A stretch of DNA of 64,000 nt from positions 6,234,798 to 6,298,797 of the forward strand of contig OZ020260.1 in assembly GCA_963971285.1 (NCBI GenBank). The letters run 5' to 3'. Shown one piece after another: positions 23,293-34,269 of the stretch. Made by a program: the position numbers and the translations under genes. Source of the stretch: Astropecten irregularis (taxonomy: Eukaryota; Echinodermata; Asteroidea; Paxillosida; Astropectinidae). The notes beneath the pieces were generated by a model. It made no database searches. It was not told the origin of the DNA and saw only the letters and a program-made list of their open reading frames with translations. How positions within the stretch are numbered: the first letter of the stretch is position 1; the number at the start of each line of letters is the position of its first letter.

Positions 23293-24139
23293 GTTTAGGC
23301 CAGCTTAGTCTTTACTCTTTAGTCTTAGTTAATGGATGGCTAACACAGGCTAAGGCTTCGTTTCGTCTGTGAAATTCTTATCTTTTCTGTTCTAGGAGGG
23401 GCAGGGGGCCTACGTTAAAACCCAGGATTACCCTTCCGAGTACCGTTTTAGTTTTACCCCCATATGCCAGGCCTATTTCCTACAAAAACTCAATCAAACT
23501 CAAAGCCCTGCCCTATTTCCACAAATTTAACCTTGCTTAACACAGCGAAAAATCCCTTACACGAATTGGCACGAAATGGTCGCAAGAGGGCGTCATGATC
23601 ATCTCATTATGAGAGGTCATCGCACTGACCAAAAATGGAATTTTTCATGAATGAAACTGACGCGCATGGGCACATACTCAGCGATGCCCACTCTAACCAT
23701 AGTTACTTCGACAGACCTCGCCACGATCTTTCGAATGGTACCAAAAACATACAAATTTGTACATTTCTTCGACCTTTTGACCATTTTTGGTGGTGTCACC
23801 CGACGTTCGAGAACTCACGGACACCGCGATCGTATTTGAACTTTGGTGAGCTGTATTTTTGTTGTCATTTTACCGCGAAACCGCGCCACCGTCTGAGTGT
23901 GATTGTTGGGTCGTTGAATATTCATATAACGTGTGTTGGGTCTATTGGTTGTGTATGCTGAGAGCGCCACATGAATATGCATAGAATTGCATGGTCATCC
24001 GGAGATGTCGTACGGCCGACTGTTGATCGTTGCGTAGTCGTACACCGCGTGTGTTTGAATAGGCACATCGCGTAATGCGTGCCCCGTACGTGTCTGCAAC
24101 GGCCCTGCGTGCGTGCGTAACGAGTTGGGCCAGCACATG

Positions 24140-24200
24140 GTTTCCGTGACGTCACGAGCACGGCCTCGCGCGTTGACCAATCAGCGCGGCGCTTTTTACA
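24140..24200 (+). promoter_or_regulatory. Probable ZDHHC24 promoter elements
   Basis: A perfect CRE palindrome TGACGTCA (24147-24154) and a CCAATCAG box (24177-24184) sit in a GC-rich stretch about 240-270 bp upstream of the ATG. CRE plus CCAAT at this spacing is usual in TATA-less housekeeping promoters; activity is inferred. Confidence 0.5.
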
Positions 24201-24418
24201 CACGGCACTGTTTCCATCCGTGTTACAGTGCATATGGGGAATTTTTCGCTGTGCTTAAAGAGGACACCACCACCAAAGTGTTTACTCATGAAATTGTGAA
24301 TCTGCACGTGCCACTTTGCTACATTTGTTTGTGTCAAAAAATGTATGCCATATAATTGCCGCCATTAATCAGTGTCTCGTTCTTTTAATTGTTTCAGATA
24401 TATTCATTGGCTGCAATA

Positions 24419-25282
24419 ATGTTACCGACTTTCCGATGGCAACGTCTTTTTCTGAAGAGTAAGGGTGACCGACTGTGTGTGGCATTTGTCCTTTGTGAAC
24501 TATGGGTGGAAGGGTTATTTGAGCTCTTGGTGATTCTCCCGCTCAAATACCCGGAAGCAACAGTGGGTTACTTCTTTAGCGTGGCGTTGGGCCTGTTCCT
24601 ATTTGTCAACACCTTGGGTAACCTCATCATGGCATTGGGCACGGATCTTGCGACCAGTTCTTCGCTGTTGCCCTCTGTACTGAAGCCCGGCTGGGACTAC
24701 TGCTACCAGTGCAAGCAGAACTCCCCACCGCGATCGCACCACTGCAGCCAGTGTGGAGTGTGCGTCCTGAAACGGGACCACCACTGTCTCTTCATCGGTA
24801 ACTGTGTCGGCTACGCCAACCACCGCTACTACCTGGTTTGCATAACGTACATCTGTCTGGGGTCGCTGTATGCCAACTACCTGAACTCGGGGTTCATCAT
24901 GGAGAATGTGTCGCAGAATATACACTGGACCACTCTGCTGGCGTGTTTTACGCCCATGTTTGGCTGGGCCTTCGGAATACACCGACCCGTGTCTTTCTTC
25001 ATTTCCTTTCAGAGTGGGACGTGTTTGGTGGCATGCATTGCTTTCACCACTCTCTCCATCTACCATATTCACATCGCTCTGCGTGGCCAGACCACTCATG
25101 AGAAACGTCGGCTCAGGGATAGATCCTACGACCTCGGTTGGAAGCAGAACATGCTTGAGGTCCTTGGGACACGGTGGTACGTTGCCTGGATCTTTCCACT
25201 CATCAAATCCCCCCTGCCGGGAGATGGTATCCATTTTGTGAAGTGCGGATCTCTTGGACTGGAAGGGGTGAAAGACTTGTGA
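24419..25282 (+). CDS. ZDHHC24: DHHC palmitoyltransferase, ZDHHC24-like
   Basis: S-acyltransferase that transfers palmitate from acyl-CoA to cysteines of target proteins at endomembranes. The 287-residue frame from ATG 24419 lies in one exon; an acceptor TTTAATTGTTTCAG at 24397 places a 5' UTR intron just before it. Two hydrophobic segments (about residues 25-45 and 50-70) precede the Cys-rich domain, which reads CYQCKQNSPPRSHHCSQCGV followed by the catalytic DHHC in KRDHHCLFIGNCVGY; two more hydrophobic segments follow. A TTHE motif (TTxE, family-typical) is followed by YDLG. The C-terminal SPLPGDGIHF matches the human ZDHHC24 ending LPGDGITF, and the length matches its 284 residues, which favours ZDHHC24 over other family members. 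All zinc-binding Cys/His and the DHHC are present, so it is probably active. Confidence 0.9.
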   Translation: MLPTFRWQRLFLKSKGDRLCVAFVLCELWVEGLFELLVILPLKYPEATVGYFFSVALGLFLFVNTLGNLIMALGTDLATSSSLLPSVLKPGWDYCYQCKQNSPPRSHHCSQCGVCVLKRDHHCLFIGNCVGYANHRYYLVCITYICLGSLYANYLNSGFIMENVSQNIHWTTLLACFTPMFGWAFGIHRPVSFFISFQSGTCLVACIAFTTLSIYHIHIALRGQTTHEKRRLRDRSYDLGWKQNMLEVLGTRWYVAWIFPLIKSPLPGDGIHFVKCGSLGLEGVKDL

Positions 25283-25870
25283 CTAGGCAAGGTCACTGAC
25301 CACCAGGGGCACCAAGGCAACTACTAGGGGACTATGTATCTAAGGTTGTGACCAGGGGCACCAAGACAGAACCAGGAGACAATCAAAGCTGGGACCAGGG
25401 ACACTTTTTTGTGGATGACCAGGGGCAATGAAGGACATGATAATGGGCACAAAGGCAACAACCAGGGAACTCTAAGGCTGTGCCCAGGGGCACAAAAGCA
25501 ACAACCAGGGGTACAATGATCAAAGGCAATCACCAGGGGGCATCGAGGCAACAACCAGGAAACAATTAAAGCTGTGAGTGACCAGTGACACATTTTAGGG
25601 CATGACTGGGGGGGGGGGGGTGGGGGGGCAATCAAGGACATGACATAAAGCACAAAGGCAATGACCACGGGGGCATAAAAGCCCATAACCAGGGCAGGGG
25701 CAACAAGGCTATGACCAGGGACTAGGGTCACTTTAAGCAATGCATGTAACTATTAAGGGCACTAGGGAAATGATTAGGACCAGTGAGACCATGGGGCACC
25801 AAGGAAGTCGGTGACCACTGACCAGGGTGGGGCACCTAGTCAGTGACCAGGCCCCGAGCTGCCAAGTCGC
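25283..25870. repeat. GACCAGGGGCACCAAGGCAA degenerate minisatellite in ZDHHC24 3' flank
   Basis: More than twenty loose repeats of ACCAGGGGCA(C/A)...AAGGCAA run from one base after the stop codon, with a G-tract interruption (25611-25629). The array begins at the stop, so it very likely forms the 3' untranslated region. Antisense frames through it are repeat artefacts. Confidence 0.8.
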
Positions 25871-26448
25871 CGAGGCAGTGACTACATGTACGTATCTTGC
25901 ACATGTTTGGTTTTGTGTGTGATGTTTCAAAAGGTCACATCTTTATTTCAATAATTATCGCGTAAAAAACCTGTCTGATGTACATGTAAATTATTAACTA
26001 AACCAGTGAGCAGGAAAGTTTTCACAATTTTTTTTCTCCAAAATATCAGCATTTAGGTGCCCACATGTACATGATGTACAATGTGTATAGTGTGTCTGTA
26101 GATTTGTTTCCTTGTGGATGAACGTAGTACTACAATTGAATCTGTTTCACTTTATAAAAAACGTGGGTCTGCAAAGTGAAAAAAACCACAAAAAAAAACC
26201 AGCCGACTCAATCACAATGCCAAAAATTTGGGTCGTTCGGGTTACCGGAAACACAGGTTTTTTTTTTTTATGCCTAAACAAAACTGAACACATGGTGATC
26301 ATAAAGTATTTTTGTTGAGAATATAATATCATACATAAATGAAAATTGAATCAGGTTGTGTGCGACATACTTTTAAATGGTCTCCAGGTGAAAGTGGTAA
26401 GAATACTAATAGATATGAACTGTTCTATTGAACCTCATTACAACTCAT
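25871..26448. other. Intergenic stretch without recognised gene
   Basis: AT-rich, with poly-A/poly-T runs near 26180-26270 and a TACATGATGTACA palindrome near 26070. Nothing codes convincingly. Confidence 0.45.
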
Positions 26449-26795
26449 TTAAAGGCGTGTACAACATGATTGCTAAAGGTGACAGAGCAGCACTCACACT
26501 TTGTCTAATCCAGCATGTACATGAAATAATAAGGAAAGCCTGTGAAAATTTGTGCTCAGTCGGACATCTGAGTCCCAAGAAAATAGCGAAAACCCGACTC
26601 AATTTTTTTTATAAAACACGAAGACATAATTTAGATGTTTGCTTCTACTCTTTTTGGATAAATACACCATTTCAGGCAGAAATATTTTAACAGTATGTTT
26701 CTACCAGCACCATCTCCATACCCTGAAAGTTAAATACGTAAATCTGTGAACATTTCTGTTTTTGTTTGTTACCAATGTTGTACTTGACCTTTAAA
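26449..26795 (+). mobile_element. TTAA MITE family B
   Basis: TTTAAAGGCGTGTACAACAT at the left; AAAGGTGACAGAGCAGCACT, TCTAATCCAGCATGTACATG, CTCAGTCGGACATCTGAGTC inside; right end TTGACCTTTAA. Same order as copies at 4333 and 48538. Confidence 0.8.
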
Positions 26796-27116
26796 ATGAC
26801 ATGTATTTTTTTTCCATGGGCAAAAATATCAAGAAAGATACAGTCACAGACATCTGTGAAAATTTCAGTCCCATACGGTGCCCACTTTTTGAGAAAAATC
26901 GTGAAAAACGGCAACAGTAAGTCTTTTCTCTTTTATTTTTGATCTTTTAAAAGATAATAAAAAAAAATTTCCGGTCGTTGTTTTACTCTTTTTAGGATAA
27001 ATAACGGTAGGTTTCTACCAGCACCATCTTGACACCCTGAAAGTTATACGTAAATCTGTGAACATTTCTGTTTTGGTTTCTTACCAAAGTATGATACTAC
27101 CTTTAAAGTGTATATA
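26792..27116 (+). mobile_element. TTAA MITE family A, left end truncated
   Basis: Abuts the B copy. It begins inside the family A left arm (CCATGGGCAAAAATATCAAG) and ends with the canonical CCAAAGTATGATACTACC then TTTAA, with the central TTGATCTTTTAAAAGAT present. Confidence 0.8.
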
Positions 27117-27459
27117 CTAGATCGTTGTTTTCAATATTTTGTTTTGTGTATTCATTCCAAAATTGTTAAAATGTAATTTAGCAATGAGATGGTGAATTGT
27201 GCCCCTAACAATGGCCCAATGCAAACTGTTATTGTTATGCTACTTAAGAGAAAGAATGAATTGTTGCAGTTTGCTCTTAAGTCCTACCTACCTGTACATG
27301 TAGATTAGAAGATGCCACATGTTTTACATACACTATGTCATGCATGTGACCGAGTTTGACCGAGGTAATGGATGAAGTTACAACTCCATTTGGTCTATGC
27401 AGTGCACACAGTTTGATCATATTGATTGACAGGCTAAAAGGGTCCATTGCAAACAATTT
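27117..27459. other. Intergenic stretch without recognised feature
   Basis: No coding frame, repeat end or RNA gene can be supported. Confidence 0.45.
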
Positions 27460-27662
27460 AAATGAATGTCATTGAAAAGTGAACAAAACAAAAATTGACT
27501 GGAGCAAGATTTGAGCCGATGACCTCCTGAATACCGTACAGGCGCTCTACCAACTGAGCTAGCGCCTGTACGGTATTCAGGAGATCGCCGGTTCGAATCC
27601 CGCCCCAGTCCTCCAGTCAATTTTCTTTGTTCACTTTTCAATGACTTTAAATTCAGTCAGCA
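27460..27662. mobile_element. Inverted dimer of tRNA-derived SINE family 2
   Basis: The left half (to about 27560) is the minus-strand SINE tail and B box (CAAAATTGACTGGAGCAAGA) running to the tRNA 5' half; the right half repeats it on the plus strand (GCGCCTGTACGGTATTCAGG, GGTTCGAATCCCGCC, TTTTCTTTGTTCACTTTTCA). The halves meet at CCAACTGAGCTAGCGCCTG, so two copies face head to head and share the A-box region. Confidence 0.8.
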
Positions 27663-28573
27663 ATGTGGTTATTTGATGATAATATTAAATTAATAAATAC
27701 TATATGTGGAACATGGGGTGCCGTGGTCACCAATGTTTTCCTATTTGAAAGGCAGAGCCATGTAGTTTACACTTGGCAGCACTGGAATAATTTTCAAACA
27801 GAAATATCTAACTCTCATTTTAACAGTTCACTCTTGGTTTGTGTTTAAAGACCATTTGCAATATACTCATGATACTTGTACATGTTATTTATTTTTGCTA
27901 ACTTCTAGGATATGGAATAGATTCCAAAGTTCAATTTTTCTATAACTTTACCCCAAAAAGTAATAAAAGAAACATCGAACAGATGGTCAAATATGCACAT
28001 ACATTGTAGTTAGAATCAAAGTTTTGTATGTACATTAATATTTTTGACATTTTGACAGTACATGTACATATACATCTGTATAAAGTAGGCTGAAGTTGGT
28101 CGCATTCCGTATTTTTGAACGAATGATACAGCTCTGTGTAGGAATTTTTGTTATACAGTTTTTGTTAAATTTGATTTTCACTTCCTTATCCTTATATTTG
28201 TATCATTCCAGAGTTTTAACCATTTTGTAGTACTGTAGGAGCTAAAACCAAACCACCTTTGAAGAATGTTACAATTTTGTATATGAATTTGTCATCCATA
28301 TCATTGTATATTTTACATACAGTAGTAGAACTTTATTTAAACCAATATTTGCAGCTGTGTGTTTATGTGAATGTAAGGTATTAGTCTTATATCAAGCCTG
28401 CAACTTTGAGATTCTTCGATATTCAACAAGAACAGTAATGGTTCTAGTGTGTCAGTAGTAGTCTTGGTTCACGACGTTGTCAGTGTGGATACAACGTCTT
28501 TGGAATCCTGTAAAATCTCCCCCCGAAAACGGGGGAAACACACTGCGCATAAGTTACTTTTGAAGTCAGACAC
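27663..28573. other. AT-rich intergenic stretch without recognised gene
   Basis: Only short unsupported frames; no repeat family identified. Confidence 0.45.
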
Positions 28574-29111
28574 CATAGATATATATAAAAACTAGATGAC
28601 GCACCCGTGTACAAACCAATGGGAGCTATATCCGAGCATGCAGGACGCGGCCATTAAGGAAGGTAAAAAATGAACCTAAACATCCAAGCGCTTATTACAA
28701 CGATCGCGTACCCGCGCGGTACGCAGTGCCGGCCGTTACGCGTTACGCTGTACGCGATGCACCAGAAACATGATGGAACGCCGTAGCTATAATCGGTGGC
28801 TTAGATTGTTTGTTGGTAAATTCCATCATTAAATTAGCAAATTTCATCATTTTAATTGCCGTTTTGTCATTCCGGTCGCCAATTCCATCATTCAGTTTGT
28901 CATTCTGTCATTCTGTCCGCAAATTCCATCATACAATTTGGCAAATTGAATGATGGAATTACATGTACCAAAGCAAACAATCTAAAGAAGATAGCTACGG
29001 CGTTCCATAAAAACGGATTCGAAAAATACCTTTTAAAAATGGCGCCTTAAGTAAAAAAAGACGCGCTCACGAGCAGGCAATGCGACATCTAGTTTTTTTA
29101 TTATATCTATG
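28574..29111. mobile_element. 538-bp hAT-like MITE with perfect 8-bp target duplication
   Basis: Ends CATAGATATATATAAAAACT and AGTTTTTTTATTATATCTATG are inverted repeats. TCAGACAC flanks both sides exactly. The interior has a CpG-rich part (CGCGTACCCGCGCGGTACGC, GTTACGCGTTACGC) and a field of iterated ATTCCATCATT / TTTGTCATTCTGTC motifs in both senses. A partial copy lies inverted at 34928-35298. No coding frame. Confidence 0.85.
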
Positions 29112-29691
29112 TCAGACACAGCCAATTACCGGGGTAACATACATGTAGGCCCCTTACATGTACATGTCCGTGCATGCAGGCCAGTACAGGTAATCATACA
29201 TATTCAACAGTGTGTCATGGAGACGACGTAGCATGCTACATAACGAGGTGCGCACGCAACTCACTGCCTTTACAGGATACCCAAGATGTTGTTATAAAGT
29301 GGTCTTTACGTACATGTACGTGCGTGCGCTCCAGTAAGGAAAATTGGTTCATACGATCGAGTAATAACGACGTCATAAACCATGATTAGTGTGTCAGGTA
29401 AAAATGCACAGGCCCGAATGACCCGTGTGACTGGAAGACACATTGTACAAAATGACAACTTGGGTCTATAATCATGCAGCATTCCAATCTAAACGTATCA
29501 ATTATGATTATTATTTAATATGTGTGTGTGCCCTAATCATGTATGTGTGTTATTTATATCTAAACATGATAAGAGAAAAATATTAAATCATTGGAATAAA
29601 TTCACTTCGACTACAAAGATTATGACTTTTGTTTCTTGTGTATTTTTGTACATCATCTTAAATTTACAGTGTAGTCTTCTTCAAGAGAAAT
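29112..29691. other. Intergenic stretch without recognised feature
   Basis: Contains TACATGTACGTGCGTGCG-like simple sequence near 29310 but no gene or repeat boundary that can be supported. Confidence 0.4.
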
Positions 29692-29942
29692 GCCAGGAGC
29701 CAATTTCATAGAGCTTCTTAAGCACAAATTTTGCTTAAGCATGATAAGTCTTCCTCGATCAAACAGGATTACCAACCAAATTTTCAAGTGGTGTTTACTA
29801 CTTTTGACTTGTATTTGGCCATTGTTTGCTAACCATAACATTCACGAGTTTTGGCTGGCATACTGATTTTATTTACTGAAGTTTTTGGTGCTTTAAAAGC
29901 AAATTTTAGTGCTTAAGCAGCTCTATGAAATTGGCCCCTGAT
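29692..29942. mobile_element. MITE family C (CAGGRGCCAATTTCATAGAG)
   Basis: Left CAGGAGCCAATTTCATAGAG then CTTCTTAAGCACAAATTTTG; right (reverse complement) CAGGGGCCAATTTCATAGAG then CTGCTTAAGCACTAAAATTT. Inverted repeats exceed 40 bp. The CAGGGGCC terminus is hAT-like; a clear target duplication was not found here. Further copies at 32618, 56862 and 58718. Confidence 0.8.
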
Positions 29943-30228
29943 CTGGTACAATCTCTGCAGTGTTGAATGGTTTCCACATAAGTACTGCGCTTACTTAAAC
30001 AAATAAAAAGAGTGAAAACTAGCTGAAATTTTTACATATTTGCTATGTTTGTAGTTTCACCACAAACTCCACAAAGTAAGGGGTGTGGGTCTCAGTCTTA
30101 AGGTTTGACTGCAGCAGAATCAGTCGGAGATGGTGCTTCCTATCCCTCAGATATAAGTTTTATGCCTGCATGGAATGGAAGCAATTCGGACGTCAGAAGT
30201 CTGATCCTTCCAAGATTCTGAACCTTGC

Positions 30229-30412
30229 GTTCACACTGCACTCCCTGCGTTCCCATTGCAGTTCCTGTGTTCACACTGCAGTCCCTGCGTTCACACTGCA
30301 GTCCGTGTGTTCACACTGCAGTCCGTGTGTTCACACTGCACTCCCTGCGTTCACACTGCAGTCCGTGTGTTCACACTGCAGTCCCTGTGTTCACACTGTA
30401 GTCCCTGCCTAC
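30229..30412. repeat. 20-bp minisatellite GTTCACACTGCAGTCCCTGT
   Basis: Nine or so consecutive 20-bp units with few substitutions (TGCGT/TGTGT, CAGTCC/CACTCC), about 170 bp downstream of the PPIL3 stop codon on the gene's 3' side. Confidence 0.9.
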
Positions 30413-30585
30413 ACTGAAACAAGATTATGCAAGCCCCCTCTACAGAGGCAGTGACTTGATCATGGACACGGCACAGGCTGTCTTCCAACCGACGTGTCAG
30501 CCCACAGAGCACGCCTCCAGTCCTTGTCCAAAGCCTCCATCTTCCTGTTTAGACATACAAAAGGCGAACTAAATACTGACACTAG

Positions 30586-33500
30586 CTACGACGCTGCTTC
30601 TGCAACAGGGTTGGCGTGAATGGTGATGCTGTTGATGCGTTTGTCGGCCAGGAGCCGGAATGTCTTCTCGTTGACCGGAAGCTTCTCCAAGTCATCCAAG
30701 CTTTCCAGACCATCAATAACCCTTTGAAGAAAGAAACATTTCCAAAAAATATATACAGGGTGTTCAAGAAAAAAACGCAACACTGAGTCGGGAACTATTA
30801 TGTTAAAATTAACCTGGTAATCACTTCAAGATTCTGTTACATGATACAACAATGTCTTGGCTATCACCAAGTAGAATTTAAGCAAAATCGGGCTGAAAAT
30901 ATCACCAATTGAAAGAATACTCCTTAAAAACAAATTAACAGGATAACACACATAGTGGTAAATACATACATACATGTGTATGAAAGAAAATGAAAATCGG
31001 GTTTTGAGGTTGGGTAATTCAGTCTTAGTTCTTTCCCACAATTTCAGTCCAATTTTGCTCAAATTCTACATGGCGATATTCAAGACATGGCTGTACCATA
31101 TTTTTAATCTTGACAGTCCTATGCCACTTAGACAATAGGTCTGTTCACACTCCTTTTCAATCCATGTTGAAACTAACCTGGATCCGCCCCGGTTCAGCCA
31201 GGCAAGTTTGTGAACCGAATTGAAGAGACGCCACATTCACACTACATTTGTGGTGATTTTCAACCAACCCTGGTCCCAACCAGGGTTGATTTCGGTTCCA
31301 CTGTCTTACCCAGTTTGGCTCTAACCTCGGGGTTTAATAATGGTTCAAACCCCAAGATTTTGGATTGTGTGAAACAAAAACCCTACTTAGAGTAAGCGTG
31401 CCAGAACACACTTAGGACTTACTTGGCAAAGATGGTATACTTCATGTCAAGGTGAGGTTGCTTGGCGTAGGTAATGAAGAACTGGGATCCGTTAGTGTCT
31501 GGTCCGTTGTTGGCCATGGACACCACTCCTCGTATATTATGCTGTAAGACAGAATCCATCATCACAACAATTATACAATCGATCCTTGGTGTTTTTTTGG
31601 GTGCTTGGAGTTAGGAGGGCTTGACAGGTTTCGATCCTGGCTGGATCTAAACGCCTTAAAGGGATGGTACAGAACTGGTGTTTGCGACAAAATCGTTGCT
31701 GACAGTGAAAGCACATTATGTAATCCATCATATACCTTAACTGACAAACCTGTAGAAGTTTGAGGTCAATCAGCCATCTGGGTCACGAGAAAAATAGTGA
31801 AAACCCGTGTACGGAGAACTGTACACATTTCAACGAATGAATAAAACGCTTCAAAGCGATTTATTCCAATCGGAAAATAGTTTCATTCATTTCTCAACGA
31901 ATATGGCATTTCAGACAAAAACATTTCATGGGATGTTTTCTCCTATCATCACCATTATACTGTGTAAGTTTTATGTGAATCTGTGATTATGAAGTGTATT
32001 TTGTCTTACCAATTCTGTACCCTCCCTTTAAGGCCTTCTCACACTAATGTATCACCTTTTCAATCTGTGTTAAAAACCAGCTCGGCAAGTTTTTGAACCG
32101 GATTGGAGTGATGTAGTTTAAACTACGTTTTTGGTGAATCGGTTCATACTGTAGAGATATGGGTTAATAATTAAGAGTTGAGCTGATTATTATTATTGAG
32201 AGATAAGGAATTGTGCACGTGATCACAGCAGCATGCGTGAACGCCGGCATGATCACAGTTCTAAAATGAGAATATTTACTTTTGGAACAAAAGAAGAATA
32301 ATAAGGGAAGTGGATATAAAATAAATTGAACATTAAGATAAGGAAACAGTCAAAGATTGTTTGGAATTATGAGAAGACTGCTGCTGAGTCTACAGCAGCT
32401 TGACATAAAATCACAAAGTGATATGTGCACGTCAAACATTCCGATGTTAATTGTCTCTTTCTTCGGCCCTATTGGTGTAAACCCTGAATTCGCAAGAAGC
32501 AGCCCAAGTCTCGCAAGAGATTACGGTACTTTACAATGACAATAGGACACGCATATGCAGTTTGGAACCAGGTTGAGGATTTTAACCCTGGTAGGGACCA
32601 GGGTTGATTCTGATCCAGGGGCCAATTTCATAAAACTGTTAAGCACAAAAATTTGCTTAGCACAAAAATGTCTCGCCCAATAAAACAAACCCCCATTGAA
32701 AATTCCATTTGATATTCATGGTCAGCGAACAACAGCAAAAGAACAATCGCAAGTGATATACAACACGTGGACATTTGGTTGTTAACCCTGTTTTTATTAA
32801 AACAGAAATGTCATGCTTAGCAAATTTTTGGGCTTAACAGTTTTATGAAATTGGCCCCAGTTCGGCCGGAAGAGCATGCCAGCACTAAAAAACATTCAAG
32901 TGTGGAAAAGTGGAGAGGACAGTCAACTCTTACCTTAAGATTGTCTATGAGTTCATCTTCAAACTTGCGTCCCCAGATGCTGGATCCGCCCTTCCCTGTG
33001 CCCGTAGGGTCACCCATCTGTACCATGAAACCCTTAATGTTCCTGAAAAAGAGAAGTATTAGGACAATATTAAGTTTTGAATATGTATCTGGTACACAGA
33101 CTGTTGTCATTGCACATAAACACCCCCATTTGAATTTCCCAGACTAAAGATGCAGTTGGTATATCACATGACGTGGTGCAAGCTTTTGCTTGGTTACATA
33201 ACAGACGTCTTGCACCAATGCACTGTTCATCAGTGTTCATAATGGATAAGAATGGCACAAAGGAACCAGTCCATTCCAGAGATGGGTATCCCTATGCAAA
33301 AGCTTGCACCACATCATGTGATATAGCAACAGAGTCTGTGTACCAGATACTATTCAGATTTAATGTGCAAAAGGTTTATTTGATGATCTTCGCTAGCAGA
33401 GTTCTCCCATTTGGAGCAACGTCTGGCACTGACACAATGTGAATGCCCATGGCACAAAGTGGGCCTGAATTTTGAGTCTTCATGGGGCCAATACAACTTT

Positions 33501-34208
33501 TCCATTACAAAAGTCACTTCCATTAAACAGTAAAACATGTATTGATTAATGGTTATATCATACTTTTTTTTTTTGTAAAAGAAATGCAGATTCATGGACA
33601 AAAATATCAAGGAATATACAGTAACAGCCGTCTGTTAAAATTTCAGTCCCACACGGTGCCCACTTTTTGAGAAAACAGTGAAAAACAGCCACTGTATTTC
33701 TTAAGTCTTTTCTCTTTTATTTTTGATCTTTAAAAGATCAAAAGTAATTTTTTGGTCACTGGTTTTACTATTTTCTGGATAAATGCAGCATTTCAGGCAG
33801 AACAATTTTAACAGTATGTTTCTACCATCACCATGTTTATACCCTGTAAGTTATAGGTAAATCTGTGAAGATTTCAGTTTCGGTATGGTGCTACCAAACT
33901 AACCAAAGTATGATACTACCTTAAAGGCATAAGACTGAGAAAAGTGAAAAATAAAGAGGAAATCAGCTGATCTGCAGGTGTGATTATACATGTAAATCAG
34001 GGTCCCTCTTAAAATGCATTGATGTAACTGGTACATGTACAAAGGCTCCATGGTCAAAATAAAAGTGTTAAAAAAAGTACCTGTGGATAAGGGTGTTGTC
34101 ATAATAACCACTAGCGCACAATGCTAGGAAGTTTTCACAGGCTTTGGGGACCTGCTCACAGAACAGTTCCAGTTTGATGTCACCAATATCAGTGTGCAAT
34201 GTAACCGC
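30586..34208 (-). CDS. PPIL3: Peptidyl-prolyl cis-trans isomerase, PPIL3
   Basis: Cyclophilin-like prolyl isomerase associated with spliceosomes. Four coding exons: 34208-34081, 33042-32934, 31541-31423, 30721-30586, all with matching phases (128, 109, 119 and 136 nt) and canonical GT/AG borders. The first visible exon begins [18 protein letters not shown] just after where human PPIL3 has its first residues, so the initiator ATG must lie in an upstream exon I could not place. Family landmarks follow in order: [38 protein letters not shown] (the active-site region) and [20 protein letters not shown], ending [13 protein letters not shown]. The sum is about 164 residues against 161 in human. Introns contain a TTAA MITE, a family C MITE and AT-rich repeats. 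The match is clear-cut. Confidence 0.95.
31130..31330. repeat. GTTCACACT/AACCTGGATC interspersed repeat, copy 1
   Basis: TCTGTTCACACTCCTTTTCA, TCCATGTTGAAACTAACC, GGCAAGTTTGTGAACCG and AACCCTGGTCCCAACCAGGG recur in the same order at about 32033-32620 with interruptions. Both are in PPIL3 introns. The element type is unknown. Confidence 0.5.
31656..32031 (+). mobile_element. TTAA MITE, family with AGGGATGGTACAGAACTGG ends
   Basis: TTAAAGGGATGGTACAGAAC at the left and CCAATTCTGTACCCTCCCTT TAA at the right are inverted repeats bounded by TTAA. The interior (GACAGTGAAAGCACATTATG, CAATCAGCCATCTGGGTCAC, GAAAACCCG) parallels family B in layout but is diverged, so it is a sister family. Located in PPIL3 intron 3. 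Confidence 0.75.
32618..32866. mobile_element. MITE family C, copy in PPIL3 intron
   Basis: CCAGGGGCCAATTTCATAAA at the left, TTTATGAAATTGGCCCCAG at the right, with AGCACAAAAATTTGCTTAGC inside. It interrupts the second copy of the AACCCTGG repeat just before PPIL3 exon 32934-33042. Confidence 0.8.
33552..33926 (+). mobile_element. TTAA MITE family A in PPIL3 intron
   Basis: TTATATCATACTTTTTTTTT at the left, CAGATTCATGGACAAAAATA, central TTTGATCTTTAAAAGATCAA, and right end CCAAAGTATGATACTACC then TTAAAGG. Confidence 0.8.
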
Positions 34209-34269
34209 CTGGGGACAAGAAACATGAAAACAGAATGACAAGGTACATGTATAATAGTAATAACAATTA

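Noticed and set aside
24599-25234. 211-codon minus-strand frame
   Set aside because: Antisense shadow of the ZDHHC24 exon, no family resemblance.
25324-25740. 138-codon minus-strand frame
   Set aside because: Antisense of the degenerate minisatellite downstream of ZDHHC24.
30083-30454. 123-codon frame with repeated SVCSHCSPCVHT
   Set aside because: Product of the 20-bp minisatellite; no splice context or homologue.
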